Notes under the pieces: generated by a model
Told to the model about the DNA's origin: nothing
Database searches by the model: none
Seen by the model: only the letters and a program-made list of their open reading frames with translations
Shown here: one piece after another, positions 52,625 through 60,727 of the stretch
Numbering within the stretch: the first letter of the stretch is position 1
Layout of the letters: each line of letters starts with the position of its first letter
From: Paenibacillus mesophilus
Lineage (GTDB): Bacteria > Bacillota > Bacilli > Paenibacillales > NBRC-103111
Assembly (NCBI RefSeq): GCF_005938385.1
Contig: NZ_VCRA01000002.1
Location: 372,001 to 436,000, forward strand
Reading direction: 5' to 3'
DNA: 64,000 bases
Made by a program: the position numbers and the translations under genes

Positions 52625-54055
52625 GTGGAACAGCGAGCGGGGGGACGCCCCAACATTTTGTTCATCATGAGCGACGACCATGCGGCCCATGCGATGAGCT
52701 GCTACGGCAGCCGGATCAATCGGACGCCGAACATCGACCGGGTAGCCGAAGAAGGAATGCGTTTCGACCATTGCTTCTGCACGAATTCGATCTGCGCCCC
52801 GAGCCGGGCGGCGATCTTGACGGGGGTTTACAATCATATCAACGGCGTCCGGACGTTGTCCGACAGGTTCGACGGAAGCCAGCAAACGATGCCGAAGCTG
52901 CTGCAGCAGCACGGGTATCAGACGGCGATTGTCGGCAAATGGCATCTCGGGCATGGAGGCGAAAGCGATCCGACCGGTTTCGATTATTGGGACATTTTGC
53001 CCGGTCAGGGCGATTACCACAATCCGGCCTTCATACGCGGCGGAGAGAAACGGGTCGTGAACGGGTATGCGACCGACATCATCACCGACCTGTCCATCGA
53101 TTGGATCCGGAACCGGGACAAGGACCGGCCGTTCTTCCTGATGTGTCACCACAAAGCGCCGCATCGGCCGTGGATACCGGACGAGAAGCATGCCCGTCTG
53201 TATGAAGACGTCGAGATCCCCGAGCCGGAAACGTTCAACGACGATTACAGCAACAGGGCGAGTGCCGCGGCTGCGGCGGAGATGCGGATCGACCGGGATT
53301 TGACCAAGAAAGATCTGAAGATCGATCCTCCCGAACATTTGACCGGAGCCGCGCTGAAGAGCTGGAAATATCAAAGATACATTAAAGATTATTTGAGATG
53401 CATCGCCTCCGTCGACGACAATGTCGGCCGAATGCTCGATTATTTGGACGAGGAGGGACTTGCGGACGACACGATCGTCGTGTATACGTCCGATCAAGGA
53501 TTTTTCCTCGGCGATCACGGCTGGTATGATAAACGGTTCATGTATGAAGAATCGCTGCGAATGCCTTTCATCATCCGTTACCCACGGCATATCCGGCCAG
53601 GAAGCGTGGATCGGCACATGGTGTTGAATACGGACTTCGCTCCTACGTTTCTCGATTATGCGGGGATTCCCGTACCGGAGGAGATGCAAGGAAGAAGCTT
53701 CCGGCAAATCGTAGAAGGGGAGCGTCCGGAACAATGGCGCACTTCGATGTATTACCGGTATTGGATGCACATGTCCGAGCACGCCGTCTATGCGCATTAC
53801 GGCATCCGCACGGAGCAATACAAGCTGATCTACTATTACGCCGACGCTTTGGGCACCAAAGGCTCAACCGACGACCCGAAGCCGCCGGAATGGGAATTGT
53901 TCGACCTGAAGAAAGACCCTTACGAAATGATCAACGTGTATGACGATCCGGACTATGCCCGCGTCGTAGAGCTGTTGGAGAAAGAATTGTACCGGCTGCA
54001 GGAGGAGGTAAAGGACGAGAAATATGAACGGCCGGATTCCCTCCATTCCCGTTGA
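52625..54055 (+). CDS. Sulfatase (arylsulfatase/N-acetylgalactosamine-type)
   Basis: Type I sulfatase of 476 aa that removes sulfate esters from carbohydrates. The formylglycine signature CAPSR is at residues 57-61 (Cys57 to be oxidised), followed by AAILTG. Metal ligands are seen as MSDDHAAH (Asp17/Asp18) and YTSDQGFFLGDHGW near the C-terminal third. No signal peptide is visible, so activity would be cytoplasmic. The Cys type needs a maturase, which is not in the window. GTG 52625 is nine bases from AAAGGAGAGG; TTG 52616 is too close. It fits with the SBP and heparinase-like genes as sulfated-glycan utilisation. Confidence 0.92.
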   Translation: MEQRAGGRPNILFIMSDDHAAHAMSCYGSRINRTPNIDRVAEEGMRFDHCFCTNSICAPSRAAILTGVYNHINGVRTLSDRFDGSQQTMPKLLQQHGYQTAIVGKWHLGHGGESDPTGFDYWDILPGQGDYHNPAFIRGGEKRVVNGYATDIITDLSIDWIRNRDKDRPFFLMCHHKAPHRPWIPDEKHARLYEDVEIPEPETFNDDYSNRASAAAAAEMRIDRDLTKKDLKIDPPEHLTGAALKSWKYQRYIKDYLRCIASVDDNVGRMLDYLDEEGLADDTIVVYTSDQGFFLGDHGWYDKRFMYEESLRMPFIIRYPRHIRPGSVDRHMVLNTDFAPTFLDYAGIPVPEEMQGRSFRQIVEGERPEQWRTSMYYRYWMHMSEHAVYAHYGIRTEQYKLIYYYADALGTKGSTDDPKPPEWELFDLKKDPYEMINVYDDPDYARVVELLEKELYRLQEEVKDEKYERPDSLHSR

Positions 54056-54089
54056 CGCTTCGGCTTTGCTTCACGGAACGAGCGGCGAC

Positions 54090-54143
54090 AAGGGAAGTGA
54101 CGAAAGCTGGCACAGGCGCGGAACCGTGCCGGCTTCTTCCCTT
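54090..54143 (+). terminator. Long hairpin after the sulfatase gene
   Basis: AAGGGAAG with AAGCTGGCAC pairs with GTGCCGGCTT and CTTCCCTT. It is a stable hairpin but has no strong T tract, so it may be a weak terminator or a processing or stabilising element. Confidence 0.5.
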
Positions 54144-54188
54144 ATTCAAAATTGCTCAATCTCTTTGGCTGAAGGAGGTGAGTTCATT

Positions 54189-54213
54189 TGATAATATTTT
54201 GAATACGCTTACA
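54189..54213 (+). promoter_or_regulatory. Cre-like site overlapping a -35 like element
   Basis: TGAATACGCTTACA (54200-54213) differs from the cre consensus at one position. TTGATA (54189-54194) may be the -35 of the lipoprotein promoter. It indicates carbon catabolite control of the SBP gene. Confidence 0.5.
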
Positions 54214-54281
54214 TAACGTGGGGGGCATAAGGCTATGGCCTTATGGAAGAGGGACCTATACAAAATCGGGAGGGTTCGAAC

Positions 54282-55598
54282 ATGAAACATAGGAGTTTGC
54301 TTACCGTCTTGACAATTGTACCGCTATCGGCGGCGCTTGTCGGCTGCGGCGGCAAAGATAACGCTGTGGCGGACGTGAAGACGGCCGGAGGCTACAACAA
54401 CGAGCCGGTTAAATTATCGATCTATGACTATCAGGCCGGCATCAATGATCGCGAGCTGCAGACGTACATCATCAAGCCTATCCAGGCGAAATATCCGAAT
54501 ATTTCGTTCGAGCTGCTGAGTGCGAAATCTCCCGAAGAATTGGCCGCCTCCGGGGTCGTGCCGGACCTGGTCGCGACGAGCAACGTGTACGTGAAATATA
54601 TGCTCGATCTGGGCTTCGGCGAAGATCTGCAATCGATGGTGAAGACGAGCGGCTTGAACTTGAGCCGGATCGAGCCGGAAGCCTTGAACGAGCTCAAGAA
54701 GTTCGGGCCCAAAGGAGAAATATACGGATTGCCGCTCTCGATGAATTACGGCGTGATGCTGTATAATAAAGAGATTTTCGATAAGCTCGGGGTTGCATAT
54801 CCGAAGGACGAGATGACATGGAGCCAGACGCTCGAGCTGGCCAAGAAAGTAACCCGGACGGAAGGCGGAATTCGGTACATCGGTGTATCCATGGGGGCAC
54901 CTCAAGGGCTGGTGCGGCAATATTCGTTGCCGGTCGTGGACGATAAGCAGCAGAAGTCGATCGTCACATCGGATGGCTTCAAAACGATCTTCTCGGCGTT
55001 GCGTCAATTGTACGATATGAACGGCTACCTCGGGCCGGCTAAAGAGTTCAACTACGGATTCAATGAGTTTTCCAAAGATCAGACATTGGCGATGAATCCG
55101 AACTGGATTGCCGCGGTGACCGACACGCTCGCGCAGCTGGACAAGGACGGGAAAACGTTCCAATGGGACATAGTTTCGTTTCCGGCGTTCGACGACCGTC
55201 CGAAGCTGGGGCGACAGATCGATTTCCATCTGTTCATGGTGCCGCCGGCATCGAAAAATAAAAACGCAGCGTATGAAGTCGCCCGATCGCTGCTTACGGA
55301 CGAAGCGCAAACCGCGATGAACAAAGCCGGACGGATGACGGTGTTGAAAGTTTCGGAGCTGAAGAAGCAATACGCGCAAGATTTGAAAGTGTATAACGGC
55401 AAAAACTTGGCGGGAATATTCAAAGTGACGCCGGCCCCCGCCCCGATGAGCACGAATTACGACACGAAAATTTATTCGATCCTTCAGGAATCGAATAAAG
55501 AAATGGCGCAAAACAATATGGACGTCAATACGGCGCTCCGGATGGCCGACGAGAAAGCGAACAAGCATATCCAGGAGATGAAGCAGCAAGGCAAGTAA
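54282..55598 (+). CDS. Extracellular solute-binding lipoprotein (sugar type)
   Basis: A 438-aa lipoprotein, the fourth of the paralogous group. Signal peptide with lipobox AALVGC (Cys about residue 23), FDKLGVAYPKDEMTWS in lobe one and the C-terminal DVNTALRMADEKAN. ATG 54282 has GGGAGGG seven bases upstream; the longer frame from 54,243 is not used. It is probably regulated by CcpA through the upstream cre. The adjacent sulfatase suggests a sulfated sugar ligand, but no permease is nearby. Confidence 0.92.
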   Translation: MKHRSLLTVLTIVPLSAALVGCGGKDNAVADVKTAGGYNNEPVKLSIYDYQAGINDRELQTYIIKPIQAKYPNISFELLSAKSPEELAASGVVPDLVATSNVYVKYMLDLGFGEDLQSMVKTSGLNLSRIEPEALNELKKFGPKGEIYGLPLSMNYGVMLYNKEIFDKLGVAYPKDEMTWSQTLELAKKVTRTEGGIRYIGVSMGAPQGLVRQYSLPVVDDKQQKSIVTSDGFKTIFSALRQLYDMNGYLGPAKEFNYGFNEFSKDQTLAMNPNWIAAVTDTLAQLDKDGKTFQWDIVSFPAFDDRPKLGRQIDFHLFMVPPASKNKNAAYEVARSLLTDEAQTAMNKAGRMTVLKVSELKKQYAQDLKVYNGKNLAGIFKVTPAPAPMSTNYDTKIYSILQESNKEMAQNNMDVNTALRMADEKANKHIQEMKQQGK

Positions 55599-55812
55599 AC
55601 GGAATGGTGAAACGATCGTGCAACACTTGACTTACTTTCACACACGGGTCTGGGAACGGTGCTAAGCAACGGATATCGTGGTAAACTGGATATGGAAGGA
55701 TTGCCCGCCGATTCCGCCATGCGGACGGTCTAAGCGTTACCGCCTGACCGGTTTCGTTGTTCCCGGAAGCGGGACTGCCGATGTCATTCTATCTAAAGAA
55801 GGAGACCGAGCC

Positions 55813-55842
55813 ATGATCCCATTCGCCAGACCTCCCTGCTAA
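55813..55842 (+). CDS. Nine-codon leader peptide of the MFS gene
   Basis: ATG 55813 with AAGGAG eight bases upstream encodes MIPFARPPC and a TAA stop. The C-terminal Pro-Pro-Cys could stall ribosomes. A 30-base hairpin and the RBS of an MFS exporter gene follow. This is the layout of drug-inducible attenuator leaders. The rest of the 327-bp gap (55599-55812) shows a TTGACT near 55628 but no clear -10. Confidence 0.55.
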   Translation: MIPFARPPC

Positions 55843-55876
55843 GACTTAGACGCCAGCACGCCGCGAGCGCCTCCTG

Positions 55877-55906
55877 TCTGATTGAGCTTCGGTAAGCCCA
55901 ATCAGA
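55877..55906 (+). promoter_or_regulatory. Hairpin between leader peptide and MFS gene
   Basis: TCTGATTG (55877-55884) and CAATCAGA (55899-55906) flank GCTT/AAGC, a stable hairpin with one mismatch. It ends just before GAGAGGAG, the SD of the MFS gene. CCTCC upstream of it (55870-55874) could pair with that SD, so the leader could control its access. Confidence 0.55.
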
Positions 55907-55925
55907 TTCGGAGAGGAGCTCCACA

Positions 55926-57107
55926 ATGAACTACGTATCCAACCTTTGGAAGCTTTATGCGCTTCGATTTTTTTCCAGCCTCATCCCCGCCTATGTGATC
56001 GAAAGGCTGTACTGGGAAGAGCGGGGCATGACGATCCAGATGGTCGTATTTACAGAGATCATTTACGCGCTGACGATCGTCCTCCTGGAAGTTCCGACCG
56101 GCATTATGGCCGATAAGTGGGGCCGGAAAAAGATGCTGGTGTTCAGCGCCCTGCTCGGCTGCAGCGAGTTTGCGATCCTGCTGTACGCAACGGAATTTTG
56201 GCACTTTGCGGTGGTCGTCTTCTTGGCGGGTATAAGCCGTTCCGCCGGTAGCGGCTCGGAGAACGCTCTGCTCTACGATAGCTTGGTGGCTCAAGGCAAG
56301 GCGGCTTCATTCGAAAAGCAGCTGGGCGGCTTGAACGCCTGCGATTTCGTATCGGCCATACTGGCCGCCTTGTGCGGCAGCCTGCTCGCCGGCCGTTTCG
56401 GCTTGGAGCTGAACTATTGGATATCGCTCGGAAGCGCGCTGATCGCCCTTATCATCTCGCTGCTGCTGGTCGAGTCCGCAGCAGCTGCAGGCGGCCCTGC
56501 GGACGAACATGAGATTCCGTTCAAGCAATATGTGACCGAATCTTTGCGTTTCTTTAGAAAAAACAAGGGAGTCAGCCTCGTGGTGCTCTCGGGAATGGTA
56601 ACAGGCTCGGCGATGGGCTATATCGAGGAGTTTTGGCAGCTGTACGCGAATAGATTGGAGATGCCGGTAGTGTTCTTCGGCGTACTGTCGGCCGCGATCA
56701 TGCTCTTGCAGCTGCCGGGCAATTTGCTGGCTCACGCGCTGTTAAAGCGTTTCAGCAGCAGGACGTTGATTCTTATAGTCGGATCCATCTTCGCCGTCGG
56801 CTTTGCATATACCGCCGCAAGCAAGGACTATATCGGCCTTGCGGCAATGCTCGTCATCTGCTTGTTCTCCGGGGTGATGGAGCCGCTAGCCGCCGGTTAC
56901 CTGCATCACCGGATCGATTCGACGATGCGGGCGACGATCGATTCATTCCGGTCGTTGGGGGAAAATGTCGTGCATACCTTCATCGGCATCGGCTTCGGTT
57001 ACTTTTCGACCCGGTACGACGTGTTCGGCGGATACGGTTTTATCGCGGCGCTGTGCTTCGCCTTCTTGGTGTGGTATGTCGGCGCATCCCGTACGATTCA
57101 ATCGTGA
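55926..57107 (+). CDS. MFS transporter with translational leader
   Basis: A 393-aa major facilitator with about 12 membrane helices. The motif A-type loop GIMADKWGRKKMLV follows TM2 and AGISRSAGSGSENALLYDSL is typical of the TetA/BmrA drug-exporter branch of the family. A cytoplasmic loop lies around residue 190. SD GAGAGGAG precedes the ATG. The preceding nine-codon ORF and hairpin suggest induction by ribosome-targeting compounds, and export of such a compound is the likely role; this is inferred from the leader only. Confidence 0.85.
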   Translation: MNYVSNLWKLYALRFFSSLIPAYVIERLYWEERGMTIQMVVFTEIIYALTIVLLEVPTGIMADKWGRKKMLVFSALLGCSEFAILLYATEFWHFAVVVFLAGISRSAGSGSENALLYDSLVAQGKAASFEKQLGGLNACDFVSAILAALCGSLLAGRFGLELNYWISLGSALIALIISLLLVESAAAAGGPADEHEIPFKQYVTESLRFFRKNKGVSLVVLSGMVTGSAMGYIEEFWQLYANRLEMPVVFFGVLSAAIMLLQLPGNLLAHALLKRFSSRTLILIVGSIFAVGFAYTAASKDYIGLAAMLVICLFSGVMEPLAAGYLHHRIDSTMRATIDSFRSLGENVVHTFIGIGFGYFSTRYDVFGGYGFIAALCFAFLVWYVGASRTIQS

Positions 57108-57125
57108 TCACGTCTTGCAGCGATA

Positions 57126-57154
57126 TTGCATTTCCGCCAAGATTCCAGTATGAT
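57126..57154 (+). promoter_or_regulatory. Promoter of the purT transcript
   Basis: TTGCAT (57126-57131) and TATGAT (57149-57154) are separated by 17 bp, about 20 bases upstream of the ZTP aptamer. Confidence 0.75.
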
Positions 57155-57169
57155 CGAACTGACAAAATA

Positions 57170-57244
57170 AACGTTTATGCGTGACTGGCGGAGCATGGGG
57201 TACCATGAGGGAGCGCGTGAATCGAATGAGCCGTACGCCTGGGC
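57170..57244 (+). promoter_or_regulatory. ZTP (pfl) riboswitch aptamer
   Basis: The conserved words of the ZTP riboswitch are present in order: CGTGACTGGCGG, then CATGGGG...CATGAGGGAGCGCG, then GCCGTACGCCTGGGCA. An intrinsic terminator follows directly and purT comes next. Binding of ZTP/ZMP, which accumulates when formyl-folate is low, would prevent termination. Confidence 0.9.
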
Positions 57245-57280
57245 AGAGGTAAGGAGTATTATTCTCCTTACCTCTTTTTA
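57245..57280 (+). terminator. Expression-platform terminator of the ZTP riboswitch
   Basis: AGAGGTAAGGAG (57245-57256) pairs perfectly with CTCCTTACCTCT (57264-57275), followed by TTTT. Its left arm begins at the end of the aptamer. Confidence 0.92.
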
Positions 57281-57311
57281 GATCAAGAAGATGAAGCGGG
57301 GGAACTTACCT

Positions 57312-58472
57312 ATGTTTCGCACGAGGAAAATGATGCTGCTCGGCTCGGGAGAATTGGGCAAGGAAGTGATTATCGAAGCCGAGCGGCTGGGCGTGGAGAC
57401 GGTCGCGGTAGACCGGTACGCGGATGCGCCGGCGATGCAGGTCGCCCGCCGCAGCTACGTGATCGATATGCTGGATGCGGACAAGCTGCGGGATGTAATC
57501 GAGCGGGAGAAGCCGGACTTGATCGTACCGGAAATCGAAGCGCTTGCGACTTCCGAGCTGGTGAAGCTGGAGGCGGAAGGGTATCGCGTCATTCCTACGG
57601 CCCGCGCCGCGAAGCTTACGATGGATCGCGAAGGCATCCGCCGGCTTGCCTCGGAGAAGCTGGGATTGCCTACGGCCGGCTACAAATTCGCCGATACGTA
57701 CGAGCAGTTCGTCCAAGCGGTCAAGGAAACAGGCTATCCTTGCGTCATCAAGCCGCTCATGAGCTCGTCGGGCAAAGGGCAGAGCGTATGCCGAGAAGAG
57801 AAGGACATCGAGCCATGCTGGAACATTGCGATGGAAGGCGGGCGAGTGCGGAACGGACGAGTGATCATCGAACAATTTATCCGGTTCCAGTCGGAGATTA
57901 CGCTGCTTACGGTCCGCTCCGTGAGCGGGACAAGCTTCTGCGCGCCGATCGGGCATATTCAGGAGAGCGGGGACTACATCGAATCGTGGCAGCCCCACGC
58001 CATGTCGGATCGTCAGATCGAGGAAGCGAAGCACATTGCGAAGACGATTACGGACGAGCTAGGTGGTTACGGTCTTTTTGGCGTCGAGCTGTTCTTGACG
58101 GAAGACAAAGTGTATTTCAGCGAAGTTTCGCCGCGGCCTCACGATACGGGACTGGTTACGCTCGTAACGCAAAATTTGTCCGAGTTCGCGATTCACGTCC
58201 GAGCCATACTCGGCTATCCGATCCCGGAGATCGTAATGATGACGCCTGGCGCCAGTCGGCCGCTGAAGGCGGATCGCGAGCTGGAAAACTATCGCATCGG
58301 CGGTGTGGATAAAGCGTTGTCCGTTCCCAATACGCAGGTGCGACTATTCGGCAAACCGGTCACGAAGACGGGACGCCGCATGGCGGTCGCGTTATCATCG
58401 GCGGATTCGGTCGAAGAGGCGCGCATTCGTGCGAAACAAGCTTTGGACGAGCTTTCCGTCGACGAAGCATAG
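57312..58472 (+). CDS. purT: Formate-dependent phosphoribosylglycinamide formyltransferase PurT
   Basis: ATP-grasp enzyme that makes formyl-GAR from GAR, formate and ATP, bypassing the folate-dependent PurN. The 386-aa protein has the N-terminal [20 protein letters not shown], the ATP-binding [14 protein letters not shown] loop, [23 protein letters not shown] and [18 protein letters not shown] 57312 is preferred, with GGGGGA eight bases upstream; ATG 57291 is adjacent to AAGAAG. Control by the ZTP riboswitch fits well, since the enzyme is useful when formyl-tetrahydrofolate is low. Confidence 0.95.
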   Translation: MFRTRKMMLLGSGELGKEVIIEAERLGVETVAVDRYADAPAMQVARRSYVIDMLDADKLRDVIEREKPDLIVPEIEALATSELVKLEAEGYRVIPTARAAKLTMDREGIRRLASEKLGLPTAGYKFADTYEQFVQAVKETGYPCVIKPLMSSSGKGQSVCREEKDIEPCWNIAMEGGRVRNGRVIIEQFIRFQSEITLLTVRSVSGTSFCAPIGHIQESGDYIESWQPHAMSDRQIEEAKHIAKTITDELGGYGLFGVELFLTEDKVYFSEVSPRPHDTGLVTLVTQNLSEFAIHVRAILGYPIPEIVMMTPGASRPLKADRELENYRIGGVDKALSVPNTQVRLFGKPVTKTGRRMAVALSSADSVEEARIRAKQALDELSVDEA

Positions 58473-58493
58473 AAGAAAATGTTTATGGAATGT

Positions 58494-58521
58494 AGGGCTG
58501 CACAGCCGAGCGGCCCTTTTC
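58494..58521 (+). terminator. Intrinsic terminator of purT
   Basis: GGGCTGC (58495-58501) pairs with GCGGCCC (58510-58516), one wobble, followed by TTTT. Confidence 0.8.
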
Positions 58522-58529
58522 CGCCGAGA

Positions 58530-58557
58530 TGGACACTCCGCCTGCGCGGTGTATAAT
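58530..58557 (+). promoter_or_regulatory. Promoter of ilvA
   Basis: TGGACA (58530-58535) and TATAAT (58552-58557), 16 bp spacer. Confidence 0.75.
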
Positions 58558-58588
58558 AGAGATCATCACGTTAAGCAGAGGGGTCAGC

Positions 58589-59842
58589 ATGGACAATCAA
58601 ACGATCACACTTGAAGATATCGTAATGGCTAATCATGTATTGAAAGATGTCGTAACGCATACGCCGCTCCAGCAAAATTATATATTGTCCGAGAAGTACG
58701 GCTGCAACGTGTATTTGAAGCGCGAAGATTTGCAGGTAGTCCGATCGTTCAAAATTCGCGGCGCCTACAATCTGATGAGCAGCCTGCCGCCGGACAAGCT
58801 GGAGAAGGGGGTCGTTTGCGCCAGTGCAGGCAACCACGCTCAAGGCGTAGCCTACTCGTGCCGGGCGCTTAAAGTGCGGGGCAACATCTTTATGCCGACG
58901 ACGACGCCGCGCCAAAAAATTTCCCAGGTCAAGCTGTTCGGCGGCTCCTATATCGAAGTCATTCTGAGCGGAGACACATTCGACGATTCGCTGCGCGAGG
59001 CGATCGAGTTCGGCGAACGTGAAGGGATGCAGTTCGTGCACCCATTCGACCACCGGAAAATTATGGCCGGGCAAGGCACGGTCGGACTCGAGCTGATGAC
59101 CGACATGCGCGAGCCGGTCGATTATGTCTTCGCCGGCATCGGGGGCGGCGGCCTTGCGGCGGGAGTGGGCACATACGTCAAGAGCATCAGCCCCCATACG
59201 AAGCTAATAGGCGTCGAAGCATCCGGTGCCCCTTCGATGTCGCGCTCGATCGAGCAGGGAGAAATCGTTACGCTAGGGGAGATCGACAAGTTCGTCGACG
59301 GAACGGCCGTGAAGCGGGTCGGGGAGCTGAGCTACGAAATTTGCCGCCAAGTGGTCGACGATATCGTCGTAGTACCCGAAGGCAAAGTATGCACCACCAT
59401 CCTTGAGCTGTACAATGAAAACGCGATCGTCGCCGAGCCGGCGGGAGCGCTGTCGATCACGGCGCTCGATATGTACCGCGAGCAGATTGCGGGCAAAAAC
59501 GTCGTCTGCATTATTAGCGGAGGCAACAACGATATCGAGCGGATGCAGGAAATCAAGGAGCGGTCCTTGATTTACGAAGGACTGAAGCATTACTTTACCG
59601 TACAGTTTCCGCAGCGGGCCGGTGCTCTGAGGGAGTTTCTCGACAAGGTGCTCGGACCGAACGACGACATTACGCGTTTCGAATATACGAAGAAAACGAG
59701 CAAAGAAAACGGGCCGGCGCTGGTCGGCATCGAGCTGAAAAATAAGGAAGATTACGAGCCGCTGATCGAGCGGATGATCGAAAGAGGCATCCAATACGTC
59801 GAGCTCAACAAAAATCCGACGCTGTTCAATTTGCTTATATGA
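58589..59842 (+). CDS. ilvA: Threonine ammonia-lyase (threonine dehydratase)
   Basis: PLP enzyme converting threonine to 2-oxobutanoate and ammonia, the first step of isoleucine synthesis (417 aa). PLP Lys55 is in RSFKIRGAYN; the Ser/Asn-rich SAGNHAQG loop and GGGGLAAG phosphate loop follow. The C-terminal region from about 325 is one regulatory ACT-like domain (YFTVQFPQRAGALREFLDKV), as in the shorter Firmicute enzymes. ATG 58589 has AGAGGGG upstream. A terminator is directly behind the stop. Confidence 0.93.
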   Translation: MDNQTITLEDIVMANHVLKDVVTHTPLQQNYILSEKYGCNVYLKREDLQVVRSFKIRGAYNLMSSLPPDKLEKGVVCASAGNHAQGVAYSCRALKVRGNIFMPTTTPRQKISQVKLFGGSYIEVILSGDTFDDSLREAIEFGEREGMQFVHPFDHRKIMAGQGTVGLELMTDMREPVDYVFAGIGGGGLAAGVGTYVKSISPHTKLIGVEASGAPSMSRSIEQGEIVTLGEIDKFVDGTAVKRVGELSYEICRQVVDDIVVVPEGKVCTTILELYNENAIVAEPAGALSITALDMYREQIAGKNVVCIISGGNNDIERMQEIKERSLIYEGLKHYFTVQFPQRAGALREFLDKVLGPNDDITRFEYTKKTSKENGPALVGIELKNKEDYEPLIERMIERGIQYVELNKNPTLFNLLI

Positions 59843-59844
59843 GG

Positions 59845-59880
59845 AAGAGGAGCTTGCCTAAGCGGCGGCTCCTTTTTTCG
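59845..59880 (+). terminator. Intrinsic terminator of ilvA
   Basis: AGGAGC (59848-59853) and GCTCCT (59868-59873) with inner pairing, followed by TTTTT. Confidence 0.75.
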
Positions 59881-59899
59881 TTGCGTCGATTCCGCTTCA

Positions 59900-60396
59900 T
59901 GCTGAAGCCCGTCCGCGCTTTGACCCGTTTGTCGCAGCAGGCGGCGACCGGGGATCTAACCGTAGCGATACCGGTTCGACGGCAGGATGAGGTAGGACAA
60001 TTGGCGGGGCATTTCAACACGATGATCGCTAATATACGCGATTTGATAAGGCAAACCCGCGAGCTGAGCGTTCAAGTCGGACAATCGTCCGAGACGCTGC
60101 GGTCGAGCGCGGAACAAACCGCTAATGCGGCTGAATAAGGTACGGGGTCTTTCGGACATCGTCAACCAGATCGGAGAATCGTTCCGTCATATCGTCCGTT
60201 CCGTCGCACCGAACAGGTGACCGCCTCCATCCTCGAGTTATCCGAAATCTCGCAGCAGTCCGCGTCGGCTTCCCAGAGCGTAGCCGCATCGTCGGAGGAG
60301 CAATTGGCTTCGATGGAGGAGATTACCGCCGCGGCCGGCTCGCTGAACGAAATGGCGGACAAGCTGAACAAAACGGTCGAACGTTTCAAGCTGTAG
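59900..60396 (+). pseudogene. Decayed methyl-accepting chemotaxis protein
   Basis: The first part (to 60138) encodes a HAMP domain (LKPVRALTRLSQQAATGDLTV, RRQDEVGQLAGHFNTMIANI). The sensor and membrane helices before it are missing, and the conserved signalling tip after it is deleted. A second piece in another frame (60133-60221) reads LSDIVNQIGESFRHIVRSVA, and a third (60217-60396) ends with SSEEQLASMEEITAAAGSLN and ERFKL, the usual C-terminus. Several frame changes and a deletion of some 150 codons make a functional receptor impossible. Confidence 0.85.
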
Positions 60397-60479
60397 CGCC
60401 GTTTTGAAACCTCGGCTCCATTTTTGCGTAGTAAAAGGAGAGGGCTTAAGAGCCACTTTACGCGAATGGGGGAGTACTG

Positions 60480-60671
60480 ATGTTGAAACGAATGCTGAAA
60501 GAACTGCTCATGTCGAAGCTTGGACATAAAGGCCACCAATCCCGGTACAGCAGCAGCGACTCGTACAAGCGCCAAGGCGGATACCCGCCTTCCAACCAAG
60601 GCACTCACCACCATAACAACCAAGGGCATACGTATTACAGGCGCAAACACAAGAGCTACTCCAGCTCCTAA
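60480..60671 (+). CDS. Small His/Ser/Tyr-rich protein of unknown function
   Basis: A 63-aa basic protein (MLKRMLKELLMSKLGHKGHQ..., then SSSDSYKRQGGYPPSNQG, THHHNN, RRKHKSYSSS). SD GGGGGAG precedes the ATG at 60480, and a strong terminator follows, so it looks like a real small gene. The N-terminus is an amphipathic helix and the rest is low complexity. It resembles small Paenibacillus proteins without assigned role. Confidence 0.65.
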   Translation: MLKRMLKELLMSKLGHKGHQSRYSSSDSYKRQGGYPPSNQGTHHHNNQGHTYYRRKHKSYSSS

Positions 60672-60691
60672 ATGGCAGTCGTACTGCCGAT

Positions 60692-60726
60692 CAGCTTGCC
60701 GGATTTGACGGCAAGCTTTCTTTTTG
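60692..60726. terminator. Intrinsic terminator between convergent genes
   Basis: AGCTTGCCG (60693-60701) pairs with CGGCAAGCT (60709-60717), followed by TTCTTTTT. Confidence 0.9.
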
Positions 60727-60727
60727 C

